Shown here one piece after another: positions 39,958 through 48,531 of a stretch of 64,000 bases of DNA. Source of the DNA: an uncultured Gammaproteobacteria bacterium (GTDB taxonomy: Bacteria; Pseudomonadota; Gammaproteobacteria; JAADHQ01); contig CAMYJO010000006.1 of assembly GCA_947258755.1 (NCBI GenBank), positions 30,411-94,410 of the forward strand. The letters are read 5' to 3'. The translations under genes and the position numbers were made by a program. Below the pieces are notes generated by a model. It saw only the letters and a list, made by a program, of their open reading frames with translations, searched no databases and was not told the DNA's origin. Each line of letters begins with the position of its first letter. The stretch's first letter is position 1.

Positions 39958-41181
39958 CTACGACGGTTTCACGTTGCGTATCATGGAGGGCAGCTCACCG
40001 CGCATACCGGCGGCCGACTGCATGATCAATGATTTTAACGGCGCCAGCGAATCAGTGGCCCTGATACCACTGTTACGTACTATCTGTAACGGTCTCGAGC
40101 GCGTAGTAAAAAGCCGTTTAAAGGCATCCATGACAAACATCATGCCGAGGTTATCCCCTTTTCGCCATCGTTCGTAACGACGCAACTGCGCGTACGCACC
40201 CGGCTCCTTGTGCCTGTCCATGCCGTCGCGCAACACATCAGCAAGACAGGCCGCATCCAACAGTCCCAGGTTAACTCCCTGCCCAGCCAGAGGATGGATA
40301 CTGTGCGCAGCGTCACCGATCAATGCGATCCCCGGTTTCACGTATTGATCGACATATTGCAGTTGCAACGGGAACACGCCGCGCTCGCTACATAAACTCA
40401 CCTGCCCCAATCGATACTCGAAGGCCTGCGTCAACTGTTGTTCGAATTGTTCCTTGCTCAACTGCATCAATTCCTGCGCTTGCTCAGGACGGCATGACCA
40501 GACGATTGAACAGAGATTGTCCTGTAAGGGCAAAAAGGCCAGTGGGCCATCGTCGAGAAAACACTGCCAGGCGGTTTGTTTATGTGCATGTTCTGTTCTG
40601 ACTGTGGCGACGATCGCCGACTGGTCATACCGCCAACCATGGGTTTGTATACCGGCAAGCGACCTGACTTTTGAATGACTACCATCCGCGCCGACAACCA
40701 GCTTACAGCTACAAGACTGGTCATTATCAAATGATAGAGACTGTTGATTAGCCGTGCCTGAATGCATAGCAGTAATACGGGTGTTGTCGGCAAAGCTGAT
40801 ATTATCTGCATGCTGCACCTTATCGAGCAAGGCTTGTTGTATCACCCTGTTCTCGATGATATGCCCGAGCACATCGGCACCGATCTCGGCTCCATCAAAA
40901 TGAATACTGGCGGCACTGTTATGCTCCCAAACATGCATTTGTCGAAACGCAGCGGCGCGGGTCGCCATAATAGCATCCCAAACACCCAGAGACTGGAAAA
41001 ATCGCTGTGAAGCGACCGTGATTGCGGACACGCGCATATCATAGTCTTGCGCTAGCGGGGAAGGCGAATACTCAGCAGCATCAACCAACAACACCTCCAG
41101 AGGCGTGTCAGCCAGGCTGGCAGCCATCGACGCACCGACCATACCGCCACCGATAATGGCTATATCGTAATTACTTTGCAT
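39958..41181 (-). CDS. ubiI: Ubiquinone C5-hydroxylase-like FAD monooxygenase
   Basis: A flavin monooxygenase of the UbiH/UbiI/UbiF family. It has the dinucleotide-binding IAIIGGGMVGAS at the N-terminus, VVGADGSHSKVR (DG motif) in the middle and ALIGDAAHSIHPLAGQGVNLG (GD motif) near the C-terminus. The start at ATG 41181 (MQSNYD) removes an unlikely 12-residue extension. In E. coli the gene after ubiH is ubiI (visC), so I assign UbiI by order; UbiF is the alternative. A HAMP protein gene separates it from ubiH. Confidence 0.82.
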   Translation of the reverse strand: MQSNYDIAIIGGGMVGASMAASLADTPLEVLLVDAAEYSPSPLAQDYDMRVSAITVASQRFFQSLGVWDAIMATRAAAFRQMHVWEHNSAASIHFDGAEIGADVLGHIIENRVIQQALLDKVQHADNISFADNTRITAMHSGTANQQSLSFDNDQSCSCKLVVGADGSHSKVRSLAGIQTHGWRYDQSAIVATVRTEHAHKQTAWQCFLDDGPLAFLPLQDNLCSIVWSCRPEQAQELMQLSKEQFEQQLTQAFEYRLGQVSLCSERGVFPLQLQYVDQYVKPGIALIGDAAHSIHPLAGQGVNLGLLDAACLADVLRDGMDRHKEPGAYAQLRRYERWRKGDNLGMMFVMDAFKRLFTTRSRPLQIVRNSGIRATDSLAPLKSLIMQSAAGMRGELPSMIRNVKPS

Positions 41182-41301
41182 GTAAAAAATTTTGCACCAG
41201 ACAGGTGCAGATAGCAATCAAAAACTGAATTGATTTATCCCGGCCTTGTGTGACGGCCAGTTTATTTGAACTAAACGATAATACTGCTTGCGTGCTGGCT
41301 G

Positions 41302-41805
41302 TCAGGGCCTGTTCTTGATCTTGTCCAGATCAGTCATCAGTTTATCTACCAGTGGTTTGATTTCCCCATCCGTTGCGACCGAACTAATGGCCTCAGCACT
41401 AGCTCTGACGGCATCTACCTTGTCACGCAGTGCAGCGATATTACTGTTAAAGGAAGCGGAGATTTCCTGCAAATGGTCCTGTTGTCGCAGTCGCATTTCC
41501 GTGGTCAGGTCACCGTCACCTATACGATCAAGGTTTCGTTTCAACACAAACATGGGACCCGAAACACGACGATCGATACGTATGGAGTAAAAATAGGTTA
41601 GCACCAGTAAGGCAAAACCCAGTGCACCGACATATAAGATATCGTTGAAATCAGCTTGTCGTACCCAGTTAGGATCGATCATCCACATAAGCCCCATGAC
41701 CAGGGCGATCATCAACATCAGGATTGCAATGACTGTTAGAAATGAAAGCAGCGCAAAATGCTGCTCAAAACCCTTTAATAAGACTTTTTTCTTACGCTGA
41801 TTCAC
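41302..41805 (-). CDS. Small membrane protein with HAMP domain
   Basis: A 167-residue protein with two TM helices (about residues 17-43 and 56-74) and almost no periplasmic loop. A HAMP-like segment follows (RRVSGPMFVLKRNLDRIGDGDL, then DHLQEISASFN) and a helical tail that ends without a kinase, cyclase or chemotaxis domain. HAMP modules normally transmit signals to an attached output, so a stand-alone version may act by association. It sits between ubiI and ubiH on the same strand. Confidence 0.75.
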   Translation of the reverse strand: MNQRKKKVLLKGFEQHFALLSFLTVIAILMLMIALVMGLMWMIDPNWVRQADFNDILYVGALGFALLVLTYFYSIRIDRRVSGPMFVLKRNLDRIGDGDLTTEMRLRQQDHLQEISASFNSNIAALRDKVDAVRASAEAISSVATDGEIKPLVDKLMTDLDKIKNRP

Positions 41806-41929
41806 CTGAGTTTCCTTATTTAATATCCATTTTTATTGGAAGTAATTACCATTATAGACAATATATCGGCCATCATTGTCAAATATTTGAAAAATTATCC
41901 AGGCAGTTCATAGTCATAGCACGCACTGT

Positions 41930-43198
41930 CTATTTGATCGGAATCCCTCTAGCCAGGTTAGAAACCCGCCCGCCAAGCCCCATCGTATGGCGAGCGAAGA
42001 TTTTTTTCAGTGGTGGCAGGAAGTCGAGTGCGGTCAAAGCAATATCGCGGGTCACTTGCACCGGAAACAGCGGATTGGAAAAGATCCTGACAAGTCCATC
42101 GGTGAAGGCAATCACACTGTTGTGATCACGTTGTCGCCATTCGGCGTATTGCTGTAGCAACTGCAGATCACCAATGTCGGCTTTGTCGTGCACAGCATTG
42201 GCCAATACTTGGGTCAATACGGCCACATCGCGAATACCCAGGTTATAGCCCTGCCCGGCCACTGGATGCAGTGTATGTGCGGCATTGCCGATCAAGGCCA
42301 CGCGCGATTGCACCTGCTGTGGAACCTTGAGCAGATGTAATGGGAAGGCATGACGTTCACCAACACGAACAAATTCCCCCAGACGATGGCCAAAACGTTG
42401 CTGCAAGCGTTGTAGAAATTGCGCATCGCTCAAACCCAAATGCTCCTCTGCCTGTTCCGTACGCACGGTCCAGACCAGTGAACAACGCTCAGTAGCTTGT
42501 CCATTTTCAGTCAATGTAAGCATTGGTAAAAGTGCCAATGGGCCACTATCGGTAAAGCGTTCATAGGCCACTTGCTGGTGTGGCCTGCTGGTGCTGACAT
42601 TACTGATCACGGCCGTCTGCCCATAGTCCCATGACTTGACCTGCAGACCCAGTTGATCACGAATGGATGACTGACTGCCATCGGCAGCCACGACCAATGC
42701 GGCCGACAAATGGACTGATTTCCCATCGACAATGACATCGACCCTGGCGCTATCTTCGCCGATACTGACCTGTTCAAGCTCCGCAGGACAAATCAACTCG
42801 GCATTGTGATTCTTCTCCAGTGCGGATTGTAAAACCTTGCCCAACTCCCGAGCTTCAACGACATAACCCAGCGCATCGACCTCGACCTGTTCGGCATGCA
42901 GGCGTGTAGCGCCAAAGTGCCCACGATCAGAGATGTGGATTTTTTTAATGGGCATAACGCTGTTTTCTAATGCGTCCCATAGACCCATGGTCTGGAATAT
43001 TTTACGGGTACCGTAGGCCAGCGCAATACTGCGATCATTGAAGCTTGGCTGTGTCTGGGATCTCAGCGGATAACGTTCGACAATACCGACCTTCAACGCC
43101 AGCGGCGCCAATGCGCAGGCCAGACTGGCGCCCACCATACCACCACCGATAATCAGCACGTCATAATCTGTATTCATGCTGGTGCTATCCACTGACAA
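41930..43198 (-). CDS. ubiH: 2-octaprenyl-6-methoxyphenol hydroxylase
   Basis: FAD monooxygenase of ubiquinone synthesis (C1 hydroxylation). It has VLIIGGGMVGAS, the UbiH-typical HISDRGHFGATRL (distinguishing it from UbiI/UbiF), VVAADGSQSSIR and ALIGNAAHTLHPVAGQGYNLG. The latter has Asn for the first Asp of the GD motif, as is common in UbiH. Translation could also begin at ATG 43177 (MNTDYDVL). It follows pepP in the conserved ygfB-pepP-ubiH order. Confidence 0.93.
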   Translation of the reverse strand: MSVDSTSMNTDYDVLIIGGGMVGASLACALAPLALKVGIVERYPLRSQTQPSFNDRSIALAYGTRKIFQTMGLWDALENSVMPIKKIHISDRGHFGATRLHAEQVEVDALGYVVEARELGKVLQSALEKNHNAELICPAELEQVSIGEDSARVDVIVDGKSVHLSAALVVAADGSQSSIRDQLGLQVKSWDYGQTAVISNVSTSRPHQQVAYERFTDSGPLALLPMLTLTENGQATERCSLVWTVRTEQAEEHLGLSDAQFLQRLQQRFGHRLGEFVRVGERHAFPLHLLKVPQQVQSRVALIGNAAHTLHPVAGQGYNLGIRDVAVLTQVLANAVHDKADIGDLQLLQQYAEWRQRDHNSVIAFTDGLVRIFSNPLFPVQVTRDIALTALDFLPPLKKIFARHTMGLGGRVSNLARGIPIK

Positions 43199-43244
43199 CG
43201 AAGTAAATTTATACCCACGGCCTTTGCTTTTTTATTAACAAAAA

Positions 43245-44549
43245 TCAACCTGCCATCCATTCCTGTATTGCATCCACTGACTTGGGTGCAGCCTCTGTCA
43301 TCACCTTGGGGTCGTCTCGCGTCACCAGCACATCATCTTCAATACGGATTCCATGGTTCCACCATTTCTTCGCTACCCCTTTACTGCCGGCTGGAATATA
43401 GAGGCCCGGCTCAACGGTCAGCATCATACCCGGCTCAAGTTCACGCCACTCATTATCGACTTTATAGTCGCCGACATCGTGCACGTCCATGCCTAACCAG
43501 TGTCCCGTTCGGTGCATGTAGAAGCGACGGTAGGCCTGGTCATTGACTAATTTTTTCACCTTGCCCTTGAGAATACCCAGCTCGACCAGACCAGCAGTCA
43601 AGACCTCGACAGCGGCCTCGTGTGCATCATTCCAATGGTTACCGGGACGTACCTTATCAATGGCGGCCAACTGCGCATCGAGAACAACCTGATACAGGGC
43701 CTTTTGTGATTTGCTAAAAACACCATTCACTGGAAAGGTGCGGGTGATATCGGCCGCATAGCATTCCTTCTCGGCACCCGCATCAATTAATAACAAATCA
43801 CCATCCTCGAGGACAGCATTGTTATCGGTGTAATGGAGTATGCAGCCATTCGCACCGGAACCGACAATTGAGGAATAGGCGGTCTGCATGCCGTTACGTT
43901 GAAACTGATAGAGTAACTCCGCCTCAACCTCGTATTCCATAACCCCCGGCGCGGCAAAGCGCATGGCCTGCTTATGCGCCTCAACCGACACCTTCATGGC
44001 CTTGCGGTGCAGGGCCACTTCAGCGCGACTTTTGTACAGACGCATATCGTGCAGCAGGTGCTCCAGGGACACGAACTCACCCGGCGCTCGCGATCCGGAA
44101 CGGTTCATCGAACGTATCATATTGACCCAATGCAATACCTGCTGATCCAGTTCGGGGTGAACGCCCATGGTGTAATAGACGCGCTCACATCCCTCCATCA
44201 TCCCTGGCAGAATGTCATCGATATCACTGATCGGAAATGAATCATCGGCACCGTACTGTTCACAGGCGCCAAGTTGTCCGGCGCGCCGACCATTCCAGGT
44301 TTCCATCTCTATATCTCGCTCACGGCAAAACAGTACATATTCGCCATGTTTACGCCCAGGAATCAGCACAATGACCGCCTCCGGCTCTGGAAACCCTGAC
44401 AGGTAGTAGAAATCGCTATCCTGACGGTAAGGGTAATCTACATCCCGGTTTCTGAGTGCCACCGGGGCTGCCGGTAAGATGGCTACGGCGCCTTCGCCCA
44501 TCATGCGCATGAGCTGTTTTCTTCTTCTGGCGAAATCCTTCATATCCAT
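43245..44549 (-). CDS. pepP: Xaa-Pro aminopeptidase
   Basis: Removes N-terminal residues preceding proline. It has an N-terminal AMP_N domain and a pita-bread M24 domain with metal ligands in DAGAEKECYAADITR (two Asp), HRTGHWLGMDVHD (His), TVEPGLYIP (Glu) and GIRIEDD (Glu). Length 434 aa matches E. coli PepP. It is 35 nt after ygfB and upstream of ubiH. Confidence 0.96.
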   Translation of the reverse strand: MDMKDFARRRKQLMRMMGEGAVAILPAAPVALRNRDVDYPYRQDSDFYYLSGFPEPEAVIVLIPGRKHGEYVLFCRERDIEMETWNGRRAGQLGACEQYGADDSFPISDIDDILPGMMEGCERVYYTMGVHPELDQQVLHWVNMIRSMNRSGSRAPGEFVSLEHLLHDMRLYKSRAEVALHRKAMKVSVEAHKQAMRFAAPGVMEYEVEAELLYQFQRNGMQTAYSSIVGSGANGCILHYTDNNAVLEDGDLLLIDAGAEKECYAADITRTFPVNGVFSKSQKALYQVVLDAQLAAIDKVRPGNHWNDAHEAAVEVLTAGLVELGILKGKVKKLVNDQAYRRFYMHRTGHWLGMDVHDVGDYKVDNEWRELEPGMMLTVEPGLYIPAGSKGVAKKWWNHGIRIEDDVLVTRDDPKVMTEAAPKSVDAIQEWMAG

Positions 44550-44583
44550 TATATTACTCTTTCGTTAAATTGAGTGACTGGCG

Positions 44584-45147
44584 TTATTGCAGGCGATCAC
44601 TACCGGCCACGGGATGTAAACTGGTAAAAATGAATATCACACCCATGCGGATATATTCCTCTATCTCGACCAGGGACTCCTCATCTTCATTCTCGTCTTC
44701 ACCGACCTCGGCATCAATACGGGTGACTTCGATAAAATCTTCCAGTAAAGCCTCAATCTCTTCCCTGGAATCGCCCTGGAGTGAATCCAGGTCGCGCATA
44801 CTGAAACCCAACAGGAAACCCTGACACCATTCACTGAGCGCCTGGATTCGTTCCTCTACAGGTGCATCATCATCGGGTAAAAACAATTGAAAACCGTATT
44901 CTTCATCATAAAGGGATTCCAGTGTTTCACTATGAAGGCTGCCCAAGTGCTCCTTGAGCTCATTCATCAACAAATCGGCGGCATCGGCCGCTTCTCCAAT
45001 GACCTGTTGCGACCATGACTTTTTATCAACCCGACCCAGTGCACACAGAATGCCACACAATAGACCCTGAGCCTCGGCAGCCTCCGTGGCTGCATTCATT
45101 TTCATCAATGTATGCTCCAGGTCATCAAAATCGATTGAATAAGCCAT
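44584..45147 (-). CDS. ygfB: YgfB/UPF0149 family protein
   Basis: A 187-residue acidic, helical protein. Features are EAQGLLCGILCALG near the N-terminus, FLPDDDAPVEERIQALSEWCQGFLLGF in the centre, and a strongly acidic C-terminal region. The YgfB/YecA relatives include a regulator of beta-lactam resistance in Pseudomonas; the role here is unknown. First gene of the pepP-ubi operon, divergent from the zapA operon across a 183-nt gap. Confidence 0.92.
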   Translation of the reverse strand: MAYSIDFDDLEHTLMKMNAATEAAEAQGLLCGILCALGRVDKKSWSQQVIGEAADAADLLMNELKEHLGSLHSETLESLYDEEYGFQLFLPDDDAPVEERIQALSEWCQGFLLGFSMRDLDSLQGDSREEIEALLEDFIEVTRIDAEVGEDENEDEESLVEIEEYIRMGVIFIFTSLHPVAGSDRLQ

Positions 45148-45330
45148 CTGTTCTGTTCCTTATCTGAAAGTGAATATGCTAGCATGTCCGGCATAAAACC
45201 CATATTCTGAATGAAATAATCTACTAACAACTGACAAAAACCACTCATTTTTATAAAATCCTGCCCGATTAGCTTCATTCGAGCGACTTGAGGCATTGAC
45301 CGGGCGTGGCTACCACTCTATATTCAGATC

Positions 45331-45564
45331 ATGAAAGCTGACAAACCCACACAAACAGTAGACATAGAACTAAAAAAACTTGAAAACCGTGTCGACGAGC
45401 TGATCCATATCTGTGCTCGTCTGACCGATGAGAATCGTTCCCTGAGAAATCAACACGACACTCTGCAACAAGACCGAAACCAATTAGTGCAAAAAAATGA
45501 GCTGGTCAAAACCCGTGTCGAGGCCATGGTTGCGCGCCTGAAATCAATGGAGAAACATCCATGA
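45331..45564 (+). CDS. Small coiled-coil protein (TIGR02449-like)
   Basis: A 77-residue protein that is almost entirely a heptad-patterned coiled coil (LENRVDELIHICARLTDEN onward). Small proteins of this type commonly precede zapA in gammaproteobacteria, and the resemblance to ZapB suggests a divisome role, but that is inference. Its stop overlaps the zapA start by 4 nt (ATGA), so the two are translationally coupled. Confidence 0.8.
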   Translation: MKADKPTQTVDIELKKLENRVDELIHICARLTDENRSLRNQHDTLQQDRNQLVQKNELVKTRVEAMVARLKSMEKHP

Positions 45565-45875
45565 GCAAGGAAAATAAGCGACTCAATGTCCATATACTCG
45601 ATAAGGAATTTTTGATTGCCTGTCCGCCCGATGAAGAACCAGGCCTACGCTCCAGTGCCCAGTATCTAGACAAGAAAATGCGTGAGATACGCGATAGTGG
45701 CAAGGTGGTCGGGCTAGACCGAATCGCGGTCATGGCCGCTCTGAATATCACCCATGACCTGCTGTCGAATGAGGGTCAGAGTGAGAATGTCAGCGAATCT
45801 GTCAGTAGTCGAGTTAAACATATCCAGGAAAAAATCGAGCAGGCCTTGCAAAAAGGCAAGCAAATGGAACTATAA
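45561..45875 (+). CDS. zapA: Cell division protein ZapA
   Basis: Cross-links FtsZ protofilaments at midcell. At 104 aa it has the ZapA head domain (VHILDKEFLIACPPDEEPGLRSSA and LDRIAVMAALNITHDLL) and a C-terminal coiled coil (VKHIQEKIEQALQ). The stop codon TAA is part of the TATAAT box of the following 6S RNA gene, an unusually tight packing. Confidence 0.95.
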   Translation: MSKENKRLNVHILDKEFLIACPPDEEPGLRSSAQYLDKKMREIRDSGKVVGLDRIAVMAALNITHDLLSNEGQSENVSESVSSRVKHIQEKIEQALQKGKQMEL

Positions 45876-45876
45876 T
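45846..45876 (+). promoter_or_regulatory. Promoter of 6S RNA inside the end of zapA
   Basis: A perfect TATAAT (45871-45876) spans the zapA stop codon, with TTGCAA (45846-45851) upstream at a long 19-nt spacing. The predicted start near 45882-45884 coincides with the 5' end of the 6S RNA closing stem. Confidence 0.65.
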
Positions 45877-45881
45877 AGATA

Positions 45882-46060
45882 TCCCTGCGATGTTAGTTAG
45901 CAGCCGGGTAAATTCTTGAGCCATATTTAACTACCCGGGTTTAGTGATATGAGCCTGTTGTGCAAGTCCGCCCCGTAGCGGGAAGCCTGATGACTCACCA
46001 CTGTTCCCACCTGAACCTCAGGTTCAAGGGCGAAAGCTGCGACGGCATCTGCGGGGCCCC
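45882..46060 (+). ncRNA. ssrS: 6S RNA
   Basis: About 180 nt between zapA and fau, the conserved ssrS position. The terminal stem is formed by CCCTGCGATG at the 5' end and CATCTGCGGGG at the 3' end. Internal inverted segments (GCCGGGTAAATTC with the ACCCGGGT region, and CTGAACCTCAGGTTCAAGG) give the long rod with a central bubble that mimics open promoter DNA. 6S RNA sequesters sigma70-RNA polymerase in stationary phase. The exact ends are estimated from the stem. Confidence 0.88.
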
Positions 46061-46189
46061 TAATACTAAGCATCATGACCTACGCGACACAAATCACTCA
46101 GCACCTGACCACTAACAGTTTGTTAGGCTCATGCCTGGTATCCACTCAAGGTTCATTACTGAACCGCATACCTGTAAAGAGACAGTCGC

Positions 46190-46774
46190 TTGGCTAAGAA
46201 AACAGAAACAAGCCGACAACGGCTCCGGCAACAGCGACGCCAGCTCGATTCCAGCACGCGTCTGAAATGCGCTATGGCGATGACCGAACAGTTGAAGAGA
46301 CAACGCTTCTTTATCAATAGCAAACACATTGCCTTATACATCCCCATGCAAGGTGAGATCAGCCCCTTACCCTTAGCGCATATTGCCCGACAAATGGGCA
46401 AATCTGTTTACCTGCCGATACTCATGCCATTTCTGAAAAACCGACTCTGGTTTGCACCATGGAATGCAGACACGCGAATGCAGCCTAATCGCTATGGCAT
46501 CCCTGAACCGGTCTACCATGGTCGTCATTTAATTCCGGCCACACATCTGGATATGGTCATTACACCATTGGTCGCCTTTGATCAGGACTGTCAGCGCATC
46601 GGTATGGGTGGAGGCTATTACGATCGCACATTTGCCTTCTTGCGCTTTCGTCAACACTGGCAATCACCAAAACTGATTGGTGTTGCCTATGAATTTCAAA
46701 AAATCACCCGTATTAGTGCCCAAGCGTGGGATGTACCGCTACATACTGTGGTAACCGAACAAACTATCTATTAA
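46190..46774 (+). CDS. fau: 5-formyltetrahydrofolate cyclo-ligase
   Basis: Converts 5-formyl-THF to 5,10-methenyl-THF (YgfA/Fau). Motifs are the basic N-terminal RQRLRQQRRQLDSS, LYIPMQGEIS, VITPLVAFDQDCQRIGMGGGYYDRTF (nucleotide-binding loop) and C-terminal WDVPLHTVVTE. The start appears to be TTG at 46190 (MAKKTETS); AGAGA lies about 8 nt upstream. It follows 6S RNA as in most gammaproteobacteria, probably as part of the 6S precursor transcript. Confidence 0.93.
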   Translation: MAKKTETSRQRLRQQRRQLDSSTRLKCAMAMTEQLKRQRFFINSKHIALYIPMQGEISPLPLAHIARQMGKSVYLPILMPFLKNRLWFAPWNADTRMQPNRYGIPEPVYHGRHLIPATHLDMVITPLVAFDQDCQRIGMGGGYYDRTFAFLRFRQHWQSPKLIGVAYEFQKITRISAQAWDVPLHTVVTEQTIY

Positions 46775-47819
46775 TAAATGTAAATGCGCTGCATAAAAAC
46801 CACTGCCTGACTTTTTTACTGCATCGAGCGCTTACACGCATTCATACACAACAATTTAACGAAACAAGGGTGCAATCGAAGTTAGATCGTTCATTTTTTT
46901 GTTAATAGATTGCATCTTGCAACATTGTCACCGCTTTACAAGCCATTCGTGAACATAAAATGCCGACGTGTTTGTAAACCCGCTCAATTTTAGACTGCAC
47001 CTCGTCATAAAATTCACATCAACACTAAAATTTTCGCTGCGAAGTGACCATCATGCGTTTTTTATTAATATTCATCGGGCACTAAACATTTTATTAGCTT
47101 ATTGGCGAAAAATTACTTCAATATGAGTAATACAAATTAATTTATTGTTATGAAGTCCCGCATCGCGAGAAAAAAGAAGCCAACGAATAAAAAATACATG
47201 CTCAGATGCTCTTTCGATGGGCTAAAAAACAGTTTAAGTTTGTAAAAAACAATTTTTAACCAACAAAAATATACGAAAAGCGATAAAAACTTAAATTATT
47301 ATTCATTCTGCGTACTATTTTTTAAAATTTTTGTAAGTACGAGTGCACTGCATGGTAAAAACTGTAAAAAATTACGACACTTTTTAGTCGAATGTTCTAA
47401 AAAAACTAAAAATTTGTAATTTTTAAATAAAAATTTACCTATCGAGCAATAATTTTTTTAGTTTTAGAACTAAAAACACTGTTGAAGACAAAAATATACG
47501 TTTTAAACACCCATAAAAAAGAATTTTCTGCTTTTGATCAGTAAAAAAACATAAAAATGATTCATTTCTGCCTTTGAAACATAAATAAATGTAGCATCAT
47601 CACAACAACAAGCCATAACACTTAAGTTTTTAATGCATGCGCCGACAATAATTTTTGTCATTAACTTTTATATTCGTCATCAAAGTTATTTTTAATGCGA
47701 TTTTAAAGAAAATGTAAAATGTCAAATTATTTTTTTGAATTTACTGGAATTTTCTTTCTACTGGTATATACTCAATCGCGAGCAAACGATACTTATGTTT
47801 ATTATTGGAGGTCATTAAC
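46775..47819. other. 1-kb AT-rich gene-free region upstream of the histone-like gene
   Basis: No credible ORF on either strand. Composition shifts sharply to A+T, most extreme between about 47100 and 47760, with long A and T tracts. AAAAATATACG occurs twice (about 47266-47276 and 47491-47501). A TATACT-like -10 near 47767 may serve the histone-like gene. I see no tRNA or clear terminator. It could hold several promoters, an untranslated RNA or curved DNA. Confidence 0.6.
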
Positions 47820-48263
47820 ATGGCAACTAAAAAGAAAGTAGTAAAGCGAAAGGCTCCAGCCAAGAAGAGAAAGGCTGTTGCTAAAAAGAAAAAATCTGTA
47901 GCCAAGAAGAAAAAGGCTACTAAGAAGAAGAAGGCTCCAGCTAGAAAGAAAAAAGCTGCAGCTAAGAAAAAGAAGAAAGCTCCAGCTAGAAAGAAAAAAG
48001 CTGCAGCTAAGAAAAAGAAGAAGAAGGCTCCAGCTAGAAAGAAAAAAGCTGCTGCCAAGAAAAAGAAGAAGAAAGCTCCAGCTAGAAAGAAAAAAGCTGC
48101 AGCTAAGAAAAAGAAGAAGAAAGCTCCAGCTAGAAAGAAAAAAGCTGCAGCTAAGAAAAAGAAGAAGAAGGCTCCAGCTAGAAAGAAAAAAGCTGCAGCT
48201 AAGAGAAAGAAGAAGGCTCCAGCTAGAAAGAAAAAGGCTGCTGCCAGAAAGAGAAAGCGTTAA
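47820..48263 (+). CDS. Lys/Ala/Pro-repeat histone H1-like DNA-binding protein
   Basis: A 147-residue, extremely basic protein made nearly entirely of Lys, Ala, Pro and Arg, with no acidic residue. After a short degenerate lead (MATKKKVVKRKAPAKKRK) it consists of repeats of KAPARKKKAAAKKKKK, about 15-17 residues (45-51 nt) each, six or so copies. It resembles eukaryotic H1 tails and bacterial HctB/AlgP-type C-terminal domains but lacks any globular part. GGAGG lies 8 nt before the ATG at 47820. Likely a nucleoid-compacting protein. Confidence 0.88.
   Translation: MATKKKVVKRKAPAKKRKAVAKKKKSVAKKKKATKKKKAPARKKKAAAKKKKKAPARKKKAAAKKKKKKAPARKKKAAAKKKKKKAPARKKKAAAKKKKKKAPARKKKAAAKKKKKKAPARKKKAAAKRKKKAPARKKKAAARKRKR
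47934..48240 (+). repeat. 45-51-bp tandem repeat within the histone-like gene
   Basis: Consecutive near-identical units of AAGCTCCAGCTAGAAAGAAAA followed by AAGCTGCAGCTAAGAAAAAG, differing by in-frame additions of AAG triplets (42, 48 or 51 nt). Such DNA is prone to length change by slippage or unequal crossing-over while keeping frame. Confidence 0.85.
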
Positions 48264-48285
48264 CATCATTTCGCTTGATCAAATT

Positions 48286-48314
48286 AAAGGCCCGCTTTGC
48301 GGGCCTTTTCTTTT
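48286..48314 (+). terminator. Terminator of the histone-like gene
   Basis: A perfect 10-bp stem (AAAGGCCCGC/GCGGGCCTTT) with a TTT loop and a following T-rich tract, 22 nt past the stop codon. Confidence 0.9.
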
Positions 48315-48531
48315 ATATATCAATCATTTAAAAGTAATTTCAAGGCGGTTCTGCAGCACTTGCAAAAGCTATGCTCAGATAACATTTTTTTCATATCGGT
48401 TAACAGTTATCAGTAAACATGATCGCACTGATCATAAATTGTAGACGCTTTCTAGAATCACAAAATACAAGTACAAGATATAGGAATTTGTTAGCGAACC
48501 ATTTAAACCCAAGCTTATTTTAGAGAACCCA

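Noticed and set aside
47934..48240. CRISPR-like appearance of the regular repeats
   Set aside because: Units are contiguous with no unique spacers, and they encode a protein repeat in frame. No cas genes are nearby.
47741..48269. Two long antisense frames (Phe/Leu/Ser-rich) opposite the histone-like gene
   Set aside because: They are the complement of the Lys-rich repeat (AAG/AAA read as CTT/TTT), have no ribosome site, and exist only because the repeat is free of stops in all frames.
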